This document shows, piece by piece, positions 6,602-14,185 of a stretch of 36,574 bases of DNA. The notes beneath the pieces are model-generated. The model did no database searches, was not told the DNA's origin, and saw only the letters and a list, made by a program, of their open reading frames with translations. A program made the position numbers and the translations under genes. The stretch is from DASUBN01 sp964584665 (GTDB taxonomy: Bacteria; Pseudomonadota; Gammaproteobacteria; Natronospirales; REEB76): NCBI GenBank assembly GCA_964584665.1, contig CAZPAO010000022.1, positions 1 to 36,574 on the forward strand. The letters are read 5' to 3'. Position 1 is the first letter of the stretch; each line of letters opens with the position of its first letter.

Positions 6602-7384
6602 ATGACGCTCAAGCTCTGTCTCGCCGGCGCCACCGGCCACGTGGGCCAGGAACTGGTGAAAGCCATCCTGGCATCCGGCGATCTCAAGTTGGTCTCGGGT
6701 GTGGCCCGCAAGAGTGCCGGGCAAACGCTCATCGGCGATGCACGCGTGTTCGGCAGCGTGGGCGAGGCCTTGAAAGCCGCGCCTGCGGACGTGTTCATCG
6801 ATTACACCCACCCGGATGCGGTCAAGGCGAATCTGCTCGCCGCCATCTCAGCGGGCTGCCATGCGGTGGTAGGGACCTCGGGCCTCTCCGATGCGGACTA
6901 CGCGGATATCGAAGCGGCGGCGTCCAAGCATGGCGTCGGCGTGTTCGCCGCCGGCAACTTCTCCATCACGGCGGCATTGCTGCAACACTTCGCGGCCCAG
7001 GCAGCGAGGGTCATGCCCCATTGGGAGATATTGGACTATGCGTCGGATACCAAGCCGGACGCTCCTAGCGGCACGGCGCGGGAGTTGGCTTATACACTGG
7101 GGCAAGTCACCCAACCGAAATGGACGGTGCCCGTGGAGAGCACCAAGGGCCTGAGAGAGGCGCGGGGCGCATCCCTCAACGGCTCGCAACTGCACTCGGT
7201 GCGTGTGCCGGGTTACTACTCGGCGGTGCAGGCGATCTTCGGCGATGTGGGGGAACGCATCGAGCTGCGCCACGAGTCCAACAGCTATGCTCCCTATGTT
7301 GCAGGAACGCTCCTGGCGGCACGCAAGGTTGGAAGTTGGAAGGGACTCAAGCGCGGCATGACCGCGCTCATGGACCTGGGCTAA
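6602..7384 (+). CDS. dapB: 4-hydroxy-tetrahydrodipicolinate reductase, atypical active site
   Basis: NAD(P)H-dependent reductase of the diaminopimelate/lysine pathway, cytoplasmic. The 260-residue protein has the N-terminal nucleotide-binding loop AGATGHVGQ (about 8-16), the GTSGLSDADY region, AAGNFSIT, and the substrate-binding KPDAPSGTA with K151. E. coli DapB has HHRHK before this motif; here the equivalent residues are ASDTK, so both conserved histidines are missing while the lysine stays. The rest of the fold matches, so it is called DapB with that caveat. The ATG at 6602 gives the standard N-terminus; in-frame upstream starts lie in the preceding gene. It converges with the thioesterase gene with 3 bp between stops. 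Confidence 0.85.
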   Translation: MTLKLCLAGATGHVGQELVKAILASGDLKLVSGVARKSAGQTLIGDARVFGSVGEALKAAPADVFIDYTHPDAVKANLLAAISAGCHAVVGTSGLSDADYADIEAAASKHGVGVFAAGNFSITAALLQHFAAQAARVMPHWEILDYASDTKPDAPSGTARELAYTLGQVTQPKWTVPVESTKGLREARGASLNGSQLHSVRVPGYYSAVQAIFGDVGERIELRHESNSYAPYVAGTLLAARKVGSWKGLKRGMTALMDLG

Positions 7385-7387
7385 GCC

Positions 7388-7843
7388 TCAGCCTTCTTTC
7401 TTCGGTTCGAATTCGGCGTAGTCCTCAGACTTCGGCATCTGCTTCATCACGGCCGCCAGTTCCGCCGGCGCCGGCACTACCTTGCGGGCTACCAGGTCGA
7501 ACCAGGCGCCCTGGCACTCGATCACGCAGGCGAGTTCCCCGTCCTGGCGGAAGATGCGATGGCGGATGCGCCAGTGCTTGAGGTTGGGGGAGATGCCCAC
7601 CGCCTCGCAGGTGACGGTGATCTTCTCGTTGGCGCGGATCTCCCTGAGGTAGCGCAGGTCTTCCCGGAACAGGATGGGCCCGAGCTTCAGCTTCATGAAC
7701 TGGGGCAGGCCGAAGCCGTGTTCCGAGAGGAAGCCGATGCGCGCCTGGGCGCCGTAGTCGGCATAGGCGCTATGGCGCATGTGGGCATTGGCGTCCAGGT
7801 CGGCCCAGATCACTTCGAAGGTCTTGGTGTAGGTCTGGCTCAT
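7388..7843 (-). CDS. Hotdog-fold acyl-CoA thioesterase (4HBT type)
   Basis: Predicted cytoplasmic thioesterase of 151 residues with a single hotdog fold. The N-terminal FEVIWADLDANAHMRHSAYADY matches the 4-hydroxybenzoyl-CoA thioesterase pattern, in which the aspartate near residue 16-18 is catalytic. The following LREIRANEKITVTCEAV and RHRIFRQDGELAC are the expected strands. Its thioester substrate cannot be told. An in-frame ATG three codons upstream exists, but its AGGA is too close; the ATG at 7841-7843 has the AGGA about 9 nt away and is preferred. Confidence 0.87.
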   Translation of the reverse strand: MSQTYTKTFEVIWADLDANAHMRHSAYADYGAQARIGFLSEHGFGLPQFMKLKLGPILFREDLRYLREIRANEKITVTCEAVGISPNLKHWRIRHRIFRQDGELACVIECQGAWFDLVARKVVPAPAELAAVMKQMPKSEDYAEFEPKKEG

Positions 7844-8003
7844 CGGTGGCATTCCTGCGGATTTTCCGGCTCTTCGGCGGTGCTTATTCTAACCCGCAGG
7901 CGCGGCAGCCTATTCCGGCTGGCATAGCCGGCCGGCGGGTATCTGGCCGGTTGTCCCCGGGGGCCGTATCGGCGAAAATACGCGACTTTTCCCCGGAGCC
8001 GCC

Positions 8004-10004
8004 ATGCCCTCCCGCCGCGAACTCGCCAACGCCATCCGTGCGCTCGCCATGGACGCGGTGCAGAAAGCCAACTCGGGTCATCCCGGCATGCCCATGGGCA
8101 TGGCGGACATCGCCGAAGTGCTGTGGAACGATTACCTGAAGCACGATCCCGTCCAGCCTAAGTGGCCGGACCGGGACCGCTTCGTGCTCTCCAACGGCCA
8201 CGGCTCCATGCTGCTCTACTCGCTGCTCCACCTCACCGGCTACGACCTGCCGCTGGATGAGTTGAAGCGCTTCCGCCAGCTGCACTCCAAGACTCCGGGC
8301 CATCCCGAGTACGGCATGACGCCGGGGGTGGAGACCACCACCGGACCTCTGGGCCAAGGGCTCGCGAATGCGGTGGGCATGGCCATCGCCGAGAAGTCGC
8401 TTGCGGCGCGTTTCAACCGCCCCGGCTTCAAGCTGGTGGACCATCACACCTACGTGTTCCTGGGCGACGGCTGCCTGATGGAAGGCATCTCCCACGAGGC
8501 CTGCTCGCTCGCGGGCACGCTGGGCTTGGGCAAGCTCATCGCCTTCTATGACGACAACGGCATCTCCATCGACGGCGAGGTGCACGGCTGGTTCACCGAC
8601 GATACGCCGAAGCGCTTCGAGGCCTACGGCTGGCACGTGGTGCCGGGTGTGGACGGCCACGATCCGGAAGCGGTGAAGCGCGCGATAGAAGAGGCGCGCA
8701 AGTCCGAGAAGCCGAGCCTCATCTGCTGCAAGACCGTGATCGGCTACGGTTCACCCAACAAGCAGGGCAAGGAATCCAGCCACGGTTCGGCGCTGGGCGT
8801 CGACGAGGTGGCCCTGGCCCGCAAGCAACTCGGTTGGGAGCACGCACCCTTCGAGGTGCCGCAGGATATATATAAAGGTTGGGACGCCCGCGCCCGCGGC
8901 AAGGCTTTCCGCGAGAACTGGGAGACGGTGCTGAAGGGCTATCGCGCTTCCTATCCTGAACTGGCCGCGGAGTTCGAGCGCCGCATGAAGGGGGATCTGC
9001 CGGCGGATTGGCAGGCGAAGTCCCAGGCCTTCATCGAGAAACAGTCGACGGAGGGCGCTGAGATCGCCACCCGCAAGGCCTCCGAGGTCTCCCTCAACGG
9101 TCTCGCGCCGTTCCTGCCGGAGCTCATCGGCGGTTCCGCGGATCTCACCGCTTCGAACCTCACCTGGTGGAGGGGCTCCCGCGCTGTCACCCGCGAGGAC
9201 TTCGGTGGCAACTACATCTTCTACGGCGTGCGCGAGTTCGGCATGTCCGCGGTCATGAACGGGCTCACCCTGCACGGCGGCTTCATCGCTTACGGCGGCA
9301 CCTTCCTGACCTTCTCCGACTATGCCCGCAACGCGCTGCGCGTCGCTTCCATCATGGGCATCGGCAGCATCTATATATACACGCACGATTCCATCGGCCT
9401 CGGCGAGGACGGTCCCACCCACCAGTCGGTGGAGCACGTGGAGAGCCTGCGCATAATGCCGAAGATGGAAGTCTGGCGTCCCTGCGACGACACCGAGACG
9501 GCGGTGGCCTGGGCTCGCGCCATCGAGCGCCGCGACGGTCCTGTGTCCATGGCGCTCTCGCGCCAGAACCTGCCGCATTTCCCCCGGACTGCGGAGCAGC
9601 TCACGGCGGTGCGCCGCGGCGGCTATACCCTGGTGGACTGCCAGGGCGCGCCCGATGCCATCCTCATCGCCACCGGCTCGGAGGTGGCGCTGGCCGCCGC
9701 CGCCGCGAAGAAGCTCGCGGAGCAGGGCGTGAAGCTGCGGCTGGTGTCCATGCCCTGCACCAGCCTGTTCGATGCCCAGGACGCGGCCTACCGCGAGAGC
9801 GTGCTGCCCGCCAAGGTCACGGCGCGGGTGGCGGTGGAGGCGGGCGTCACCGCCGGCTGGCACCGTTACGTCGGCCCCGCCGGGCGCATCGTGGGCCTGG
9901 ACCGCTACGGCGAGTCCGCCCCCGCCAAGGACGTGTTCAATCTCTTCGGCTTCACCGTGGATAACGTGGTGAAGCAGGTCGAAGCGGTACTGAATAGAGC
10001 CTGA
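8004..10004 (+). CDS. tkt: Transketolase
   Basis: Thiamine-diphosphate enzyme that moves two-carbon ketol units between sugar phosphates in the non-oxidative pentose phosphate (or Calvin) pathway. The 666-residue length is typical. KANSGHPGMPMGMADIAEVL lies near the N-terminus. The thiamine diphosphate/Mg motif begins GDG at 154-156 (LGDGCLMEG). The catalytic glutamate is E411 in GVREFGM, the same number as in E. coli. A CGGAG lies about 6 nt before the ATG. It heads the tkt-gap-pgk-pyk cluster; two strong hairpins between tkt and gap suggest partly separate expression. Confidence 0.97.
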   Translation: MPSRRELANAIRALAMDAVQKANSGHPGMPMGMADIAEVLWNDYLKHDPVQPKWPDRDRFVLSNGHGSMLLYSLLHLTGYDLPLDELKRFRQLHSKTPGHPEYGMTPGVETTTGPLGQGLANAVGMAIAEKSLAARFNRPGFKLVDHHTYVFLGDGCLMEGISHEACSLAGTLGLGKLIAFYDDNGISIDGEVHGWFTDDTPKRFEAYGWHVVPGVDGHDPEAVKRAIEEARKSEKPSLICCKTVIGYGSPNKQGKESSHGSALGVDEVALARKQLGWEHAPFEVPQDIYKGWDARARGKAFRENWETVLKGYRASYPELAAEFERRMKGDLPADWQAKSQAFIEKQSTEGAEIATRKASEVSLNGLAPFLPELIGGSADLTASNLTWWRGSRAVTREDFGGNYIFYGVREFGMSAVMNGLTLHGGFIAYGGTFLTFSDYARNALRVASIMGIGSIYIYTHDSIGLGEDGPTHQSVEHVESLRIMPKMEVWRPCDDTETAVAWARAIERRDGPVSMALSRQNLPHFPRTAEQLTAVRRGGYTLVDCQGAPDAILIATGSEVALAAAAAKKLAEQGVKLRLVSMPCTSLFDAQDAAYRESVLPAKVTARVAVEAGVTAGWHRYVGPAGRIVGLDRYGESAPAKDVFNLFGFTVDNVVKQVEAVLNRA

Positions 10005-10027
10005 AATTCCGTCCTGGAATTTCAGGC
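9999..10027. terminator. Perfect 12-bp stem-loop over the tkt stop codon
   Basis: GCCTGAAATTCC pairs perfectly with GGAATTTCAGGC around a 5-nt loop. The tkt stop TGA lies inside the left arm. No T-tract follows, so it is more likely an mRNA-stabilising or attenuating structure than a classic terminator. Confidence 0.5.
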
Positions 10028-10029
10028 AC

Positions 10030-10058
10030 GGCGAGTCCGGCACATGTCCGGACTCGCC
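10030..10058. terminator. Second perfect stem-loop between tkt and gap
   Basis: GGCGAGTCCGG pairs with CCGGACTCGCC around a 7-nt loop, an 11-bp perfect stem only 2 nt after the previous hairpin. No T-tract follows. The AT-rich stretch downstream (10072-10090) could hold a gap promoter, but no clear hexamer pair was found. Confidence 0.5.
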
Positions 10059-10136
10059 GCAATCGAATGAGGCGAAATTTTTGATTTATGTACGGTGCAT
10101 CCCTGCACCGCCAGTTATTAAGCAAGGAGTAGAGCG

Positions 10137-11147
10137 ATGACCATCAAGGTAGGCATCAACGGTTACGGACGCATCGGCCGCAACGTGCTGCGCGCCCTGT
10201 ATGAAGGCAAGCGCACCGGCGACATCAAGATCGTCGCCATCAACGACCTGGGCGATGCCGCCACCAACGCTCACCTCACGAAGTACGACACCGCCCACGG
10301 CAAGTTCCCGGGCGAAGTCTCGGTGGACGGCGACCACATGGTGGTGAACGGCGACAAGATCCGCGTGTTCGCCGAGCGCGACCCGGCCAAGATCGGCTGG
10401 GGCTCCGTCGGCGCCGACATGGTGCTGGAGTGCACCGGCCTCTTCACCAGCAAGGCCAAGGCCTCGGCCCACATCCAGGGCGGCGCCAAGAAGGTGGTGA
10501 TCTCGGCCCCCGGCGACAAGGACGTGGATGCCACCGTGGTGTTCGGCGTGAACGAGAAGACCCTCAAGGCCTCGGACACGGTGATCTCCAACGCGAGCTG
10601 CACCACCAACTGCCTGGCGCCCATGGCGAAGGTGCTGCATGAGAGCATGGGGATCGTCGGTGGCCAGATGACCACGATCCACTCCTACACCAACGACCAG
10701 GTGCTGACGGACGTGTTCCACAAGGACATCCGCCGTGCCCGTTCCGCCACCCATTCCATGATCCCCACCAAGACCGGCGCGGCCCTCGCCATGGGCCTGG
10801 TGATCCCGGAGCTGGCCGGCAAACTGGATGGCTATTCCATCCGCGTGCCCACCATCAACGTCTCCCTGGTCGACCTGTCCTTCATCGCCGGCCGCGACAC
10901 CAGCGTGGAGGAGATCCATGGGCTGATGAAGGCGGCTTCCCAGGGCGCCTTGAAGGGCGTGCTCAACTACACCAAGGAACAGCTGGTGTCCGTGGACTTC
11001 AACCATGATCCGGCGTCCTGCACCTACGACGCCACCTTGACCAAGGTCATCGGCCGTCTGGTGAAAGTGTTCGGCTGGTATGACAACGAGTGGGGTTTCT
11101 CGAACCGTATGCTCGACACCACTATTGCCCTCTGGAACGCGAAGTAA
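10137..11147 (+). CDS. gap: Glyceraldehyde-3-phosphate dehydrogenase, type I
   Basis: Oxidises glyceraldehyde 3-phosphate to 1,3-bisphosphoglycerate in the cytoplasm, or runs in reverse in gluconeogenesis or the Calvin cycle. The 336-residue protein begins with the Rossmann motif VGINGYGRIGRNVLR. INDLGD supplies an aspartate at the cofactor position that favours NAD. The catalytic cysteine is C155 in SNASCTTNC, and HSYTNDQ follows. The C-terminal WYDNEWGFSNRM is canonical. AAGGAG is placed 8 nt before the ATG. It is followed by pgk after 43 bp. The sequence fits GAPDH rather than erythrose-4-phosphate dehydrogenase, though that activity cannot be excluded. Confidence 0.96.
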   Translation: MTIKVGINGYGRIGRNVLRALYEGKRTGDIKIVAINDLGDAATNAHLTKYDTAHGKFPGEVSVDGDHMVVNGDKIRVFAERDPAKIGWGSVGADMVLECTGLFTSKAKASAHIQGGAKKVVISAPGDKDVDATVVFGVNEKTLKASDTVISNASCTTNCLAPMAKVLHESMGIVGGQMTTIHSYTNDQVLTDVFHKDIRRARSATHSMIPTKTGAALAMGLVIPELAGKLDGYSIRVPTINVSLVDLSFIAGRDTSVEEIHGLMKAASQGALKGVLNYTKEQLVSVDFNHDPASCTYDATLTKVIGRLVKVFGWYDNEWGFSNRMLDTTIALWNAK

Positions 11148-11190
11148 GCGTTTAACCGTACTGCAATAGTCTTCTGCGAGGATACGCGGC

Positions 11191-12384
11191 GTGAACATAC
11201 TCAAGATGGTGGACCTGGACCTCAAGAACAAGCGCGTGCTGATCCGCGAGGATCTGAACGTGCCTGTGGCGGAGGGCAAGGTGACCAGCGACGCGCGCAT
11301 CCGCGCCGTGCTGCCCACCGTGCAGCTCGCCATCCAGGCCGGCGCCTGCGTGATCCTGGTCTCGCACCTCGGCCGCCCCAAGGAGGGCGAGTACGATCCG
11401 GAGCTGTCCCTGGCGCCGGTGGCCGAACGGCTCACGGAGCTGCTGGGCGTTAAGGTGCCGCTGGTGAAGGACTGGATCGACGGTGTCAGCGTCGCGCCTG
11501 GAACAGCCGTGCTGTGCGAGAACGTTCGTTTCCTCAAGGGTGAGAAGAAGGATGACGAGGCGCTTGCGCGCAAGATGGCCGCGCTCTGCGACATCTACGT
11601 GATGGACGCCTTCGGCACGGCGCACCGGGCCGAGGCCTCCACCCACGGCGTGGGCAAGTACGCGCCCATCGCCTGCGCCGGCCCGCTGCTGGCGGGTGAG
11701 CTGGAAGCGCTCGGGCGCGCACTCGCCAACCCGGCGCGGCCGCTGGTGGCCATCGTCGCCGGCTCCAAGGTCTCCACCAAGCTCACGGTGCTGGAGTCCC
11801 TCACCAAGGTGGTGGACCAGCTGATCGTGGGTGGTGGCATCGCCAACACCTTCATCGCCGCGGCCGGCTACAAGGTCGGCAAGTCCCTCTACGAAGCGGA
11901 TCTGGTGCCGGAGGCGAAGCGCCTGACCCAGGCCGCCAAGGCCCGCGGCGGCGACATCCCGCTGCCGACCGACGTGGTGGTGGCCCATGAGTTTTCCGCC
12001 AGCGCCGAGGCGGACGTGCGCAAAGTGGACGCGGTGGGTGCCGACGAGATGATCCTCGACATCGGCCCGGACACCGCGGGCCAGTACGCCGAGCTGCTCA
12101 AGAGCGCCGGCACCATCGTCTGGAACGGCCCGGTGGGTGTGTTCGAGTTCGACCAGTTCGGTGAGGGCACCCGCGCACTGGCGGAAGCCATCGCCGGCAG
12201 CAAGGCCTTCTCCATCGCCGGCGGTGGCGACACCCTCGCGGCGCTGGACAAGTACGGCGTCGCGGACCGCATCTCCTACGTATCAACCGGCGGCGGGGCG
12301 TTCCTGGAATTCCTGGAAGGGAAGACGCTGCCCGCTGTGGCCATGCTCGAAGAAAGAGCAGCGGCCAAACGTAAGCAGGCGTAG
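11191..12384 (+). CDS. pgk: Phosphoglycerate kinase
   Basis: Transfers phosphate from 1,3-bisphosphoglycerate to ADP, the step after Gap. It has 397 residues, typical of bacterial enzymes. The start NILKMVDLDLKNKRVLIRED matches the E. coli N-terminus if the GTG at 11191 is used, so this is preferred over the internal ATG five codons later. SHLGRPKEG, the nucleotide-binding VAGSKVSTK, NGPVGVFE and the C-terminal GGGDTLAAL are all intact. It is 37 bp upstream of pyk, in the same operon as gap. Confidence 0.97.
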   Translation: MNILKMVDLDLKNKRVLIREDLNVPVAEGKVTSDARIRAVLPTVQLAIQAGACVILVSHLGRPKEGEYDPELSLAPVAERLTELLGVKVPLVKDWIDGVSVAPGTAVLCENVRFLKGEKKDDEALARKMAALCDIYVMDAFGTAHRAEASTHGVGKYAPIACAGPLLAGELEALGRALANPARPLVAIVAGSKVSTKLTVLESLTKVVDQLIVGGGIANTFIAAAGYKVGKSLYEADLVPEAKRLTQAAKARGGDIPLPTDVVVAHEFSASAEADVRKVDAVGADEMILDIGPDTAGQYAELLKSAGTIVWNGPVGVFEFDQFGEGTRALAEAIAGSKAFSIAGGGDTLAALDKYGVADRISYVSTGGGAFLEFLEGKTLPAVAMLEERAAAKRKQA

Positions 12385-12421
12385 ATTCGCCTCGCGACGG
12401 CTTAAGGGGCATAATGGATGT

Positions 12422-13849
12422 ATGCCGCGTAGAACAAAAATAGTCGCGACCCTAGGCCCCGCCACCGACACCCTCGAGACGATGGAGAGCATCATCCGCG
12501 CCGGCGTGGACGTGGTGCGTCTCAACTTCTCCCATGGTGAACCCGAAGAGCACCAGCGCCGTCTGGAACTGGTGCGCAAGGCGGCTGCGGCTGTCGGCAA
12601 GGACGTGGGCGTGCTGGGGGACCTGCAGGGCCCCAAGATCCGCATCGAGAAGTTCAAGCACAAGAAGGTCACGGTCAAGGACGGGCAGCGCTTCGTGTTC
12701 GATGCCGAGCTGGGTGACGACGACGGCGACGAAAACCAAGTGGGCCTCACCTACAAGGACCTGCCCCGGGATGTGAAGACCGGCGACGTGCTGGTCCTGG
12801 GTGACGGCGAGATCTCCATGAGCGTGGTCGAGGTCATCGGCCCGCGCATCATCTGCATCGTGATCAACGGCGGCGAAGTGTCCAACCACAAGGGCATCAA
12901 CCGTCAGGGCGGCGGCCTCTCGGCCGGCGCGCTCACCGAGAAGGACCATGATGACATCCGCCTCGCTGCGCAGCTCGGCGTGGACTACTTGGCGGTCTCC
13001 TTCCCCCGCGACGCCGCGGACATCGAGCAGACCCGCATCCTGCTGAACGCCGCCGGCGGCCGTGCCGGCATCGTCGCCAAGATAGAGCGTTCCGAGGCCA
13101 TCAAGAACCTGGATGCGATCATCCTGGCGTCCGATGCGGTGATGATCGCCCGTGGCGACCTGGCGGTGGAGATCGGCGACGCCGAGCTACCCGGCGTCCA
13201 GAAACACATCGTGCATCGGGCCCGCGACCTGAACCGCACCGTCATCACCGCCACCCAGATGATGGAATCCATGATCCACAGCCCGGTGCCGACCCGCGCC
13301 GAGGTGCTGGACGTGGCCAATGCCGTCATGGACGGCACCGACGCGGTTATGCTCTCCGGCGAGACCGCCACCGGCAAGCATCCGCTCAAGACCGTCGAGG
13401 CCATGGCCCGCGTCTGCATCGGTGCCGAGAAGCACCGCCTCACCCAGCGTTCCGGTCCTCGGGTGATGAAACATTTCAAGAGTGTGGACGAGGCCATCGC
13501 CATGGCGGTGATGTACACCGCCAACCACATGGATGTGAAGGCCATCATCGCCCTCACCGAATCCGGTTCCACGGCGTTGTGGATGTCCCGCATCAGTTCC
13601 GGCATCCCCATCTACGCCATGACCCGTCATGAGACCACGCGCCGCCGCGTGACCCTGTGCCGGGGTGTCTACCCCGTGGCCTTCGACGTCATGCACACGG
13701 ATCCCGACCACGTGCTGAAGGATGCGGCCGACGAACTGAAGCGCCAGCGCATCGTCATGAACGGGGATTTCGTGATCTGCACCAAGGGCGAGTTCAGCGG
13801 CATCACCGGCGGTACAAACAGTCTGAAAATTGTCCGCGTCGGCGATTAG
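12422..13849 (+). CDS. pyk: Pyruvate kinase
   Basis: Converts phosphoenolpyruvate and ADP to pyruvate and ATP. The 475-residue protein has the N-terminal RRTKIVATLGPATDTLE, RLNFSHGEPEEH, the catalytic segment VMIARGDLAVEIGD, and ITATQMMESMIHSPVPTRAE. The C-terminal domain (about 350-475) is complete, so allosteric control is possible. The ATG at 12422 is the first that gives a family-like N-terminus; in-frame upstream codons belong to the pgk region. The PykA or PykF subtype is not assigned. In many relatives fba follows pyk, but here a non-coding repeat and a protease follow. Confidence 0.96.
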   Translation: MPRRTKIVATLGPATDTLETMESIIRAGVDVVRLNFSHGEPEEHQRRLELVRKAAAAVGKDVGVLGDLQGPKIRIEKFKHKKVTVKDGQRFVFDAELGDDDGDENQVGLTYKDLPRDVKTGDVLVLGDGEISMSVVEVIGPRIICIVINGGEVSNHKGINRQGGGLSAGALTEKDHDDIRLAAQLGVDYLAVSFPRDAADIEQTRILLNAAGGRAGIVAKIERSEAIKNLDAIILASDAVMIARGDLAVEIGDAELPGVQKHIVHRARDLNRTVITATQMMESMIHSPVPTRAEVLDVANAVMDGTDAVMLSGETATGKHPLKTVEAMARVCIGAEKHRLTQRSGPRVMKHFKSVDEAIAMAVMYTANHMDVKAIIALTESGSTALWMSRISSGIPIYAMTRHETTRRRVTLCRGVYPVAFDVMHTDPDHVLKDAADELKRQRIVMNGDFVICTKGEFSGITGGTNSLKIVRVGD

Positions 13850-13850
13850 T

Positions 13851-14051
13851 GTCGTAAAACCTGCTGCGCTCGGTATAGCTTCGTTACGCTCGGCTCGCCC
13901 ATCTCGCTTCGCAATCCTGCTCCGCTCATGATCCAGGGCGAACATCCTGTGCGCCCGCGTGCCATACATATGGCACGCCCTCACGTAGTGAAAACTACGC
14001 TCCGGTATGCGCGCCTCGCTCTATCTTCGCTCGCCGCAGTTTTACTCGATT
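13851..14051. repeat. Structured intergenic repeat, copy B, with terminal inverted repeats
   Basis: This occupies most of the 336-bp gene-free gap after pyk. The ends are imperfect inverted repeats: GTAAAACCTGCTGCG at 13854 and, reversed, AGTAAAACTGCGGCG at 14032-14046. Inside are three successive hairpins: 13936-13956 (GGGCG/CGCCC with an inner ACA/TGT), 13957-13978 (GCGTGCCAT/ATGGCACGC) and 13984-13999 (CGTAG/CTACG). The last lies in the core shared with copy A at 2550-2676. Near-identical 10-mers TCGGCGATTA (13839-13848) and TCGGCGACTA (14052-14061) flank it. No protein-coding ORF is credible. It is probably a small non-autonomous or REP-like element. Confidence 0.55.
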
Positions 14052-14185
14052 TCGGCGACTAACCACCCTTGCCGGGGCGCTATTCCCGGCCCTTTCCTTG
14101 ACCAGTTTTTAACCGACGTGTCTAATCGAGCCAGGCGGACCGTGCCGGTCTGCACGTTTATGTCGTCTCCATCAGAGGGTCTCCC

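Noticed and set aside
8866..8880. TATATATAAA-like sequence as a promoter within tkt
   Set aside because: It encodes conserved-looking QDIYKGW in frame within tkt. Similar ATA/TAT codon pairs occur in other genes here (for example at 4924 and 9371), so it reflects codon choice, not a promoter.
12137..12421. N-terminal extension of pyruvate kinase
   Set aside because: The open frame runs back through pgk in another frame; the family N-terminus begins at ATG 12422.
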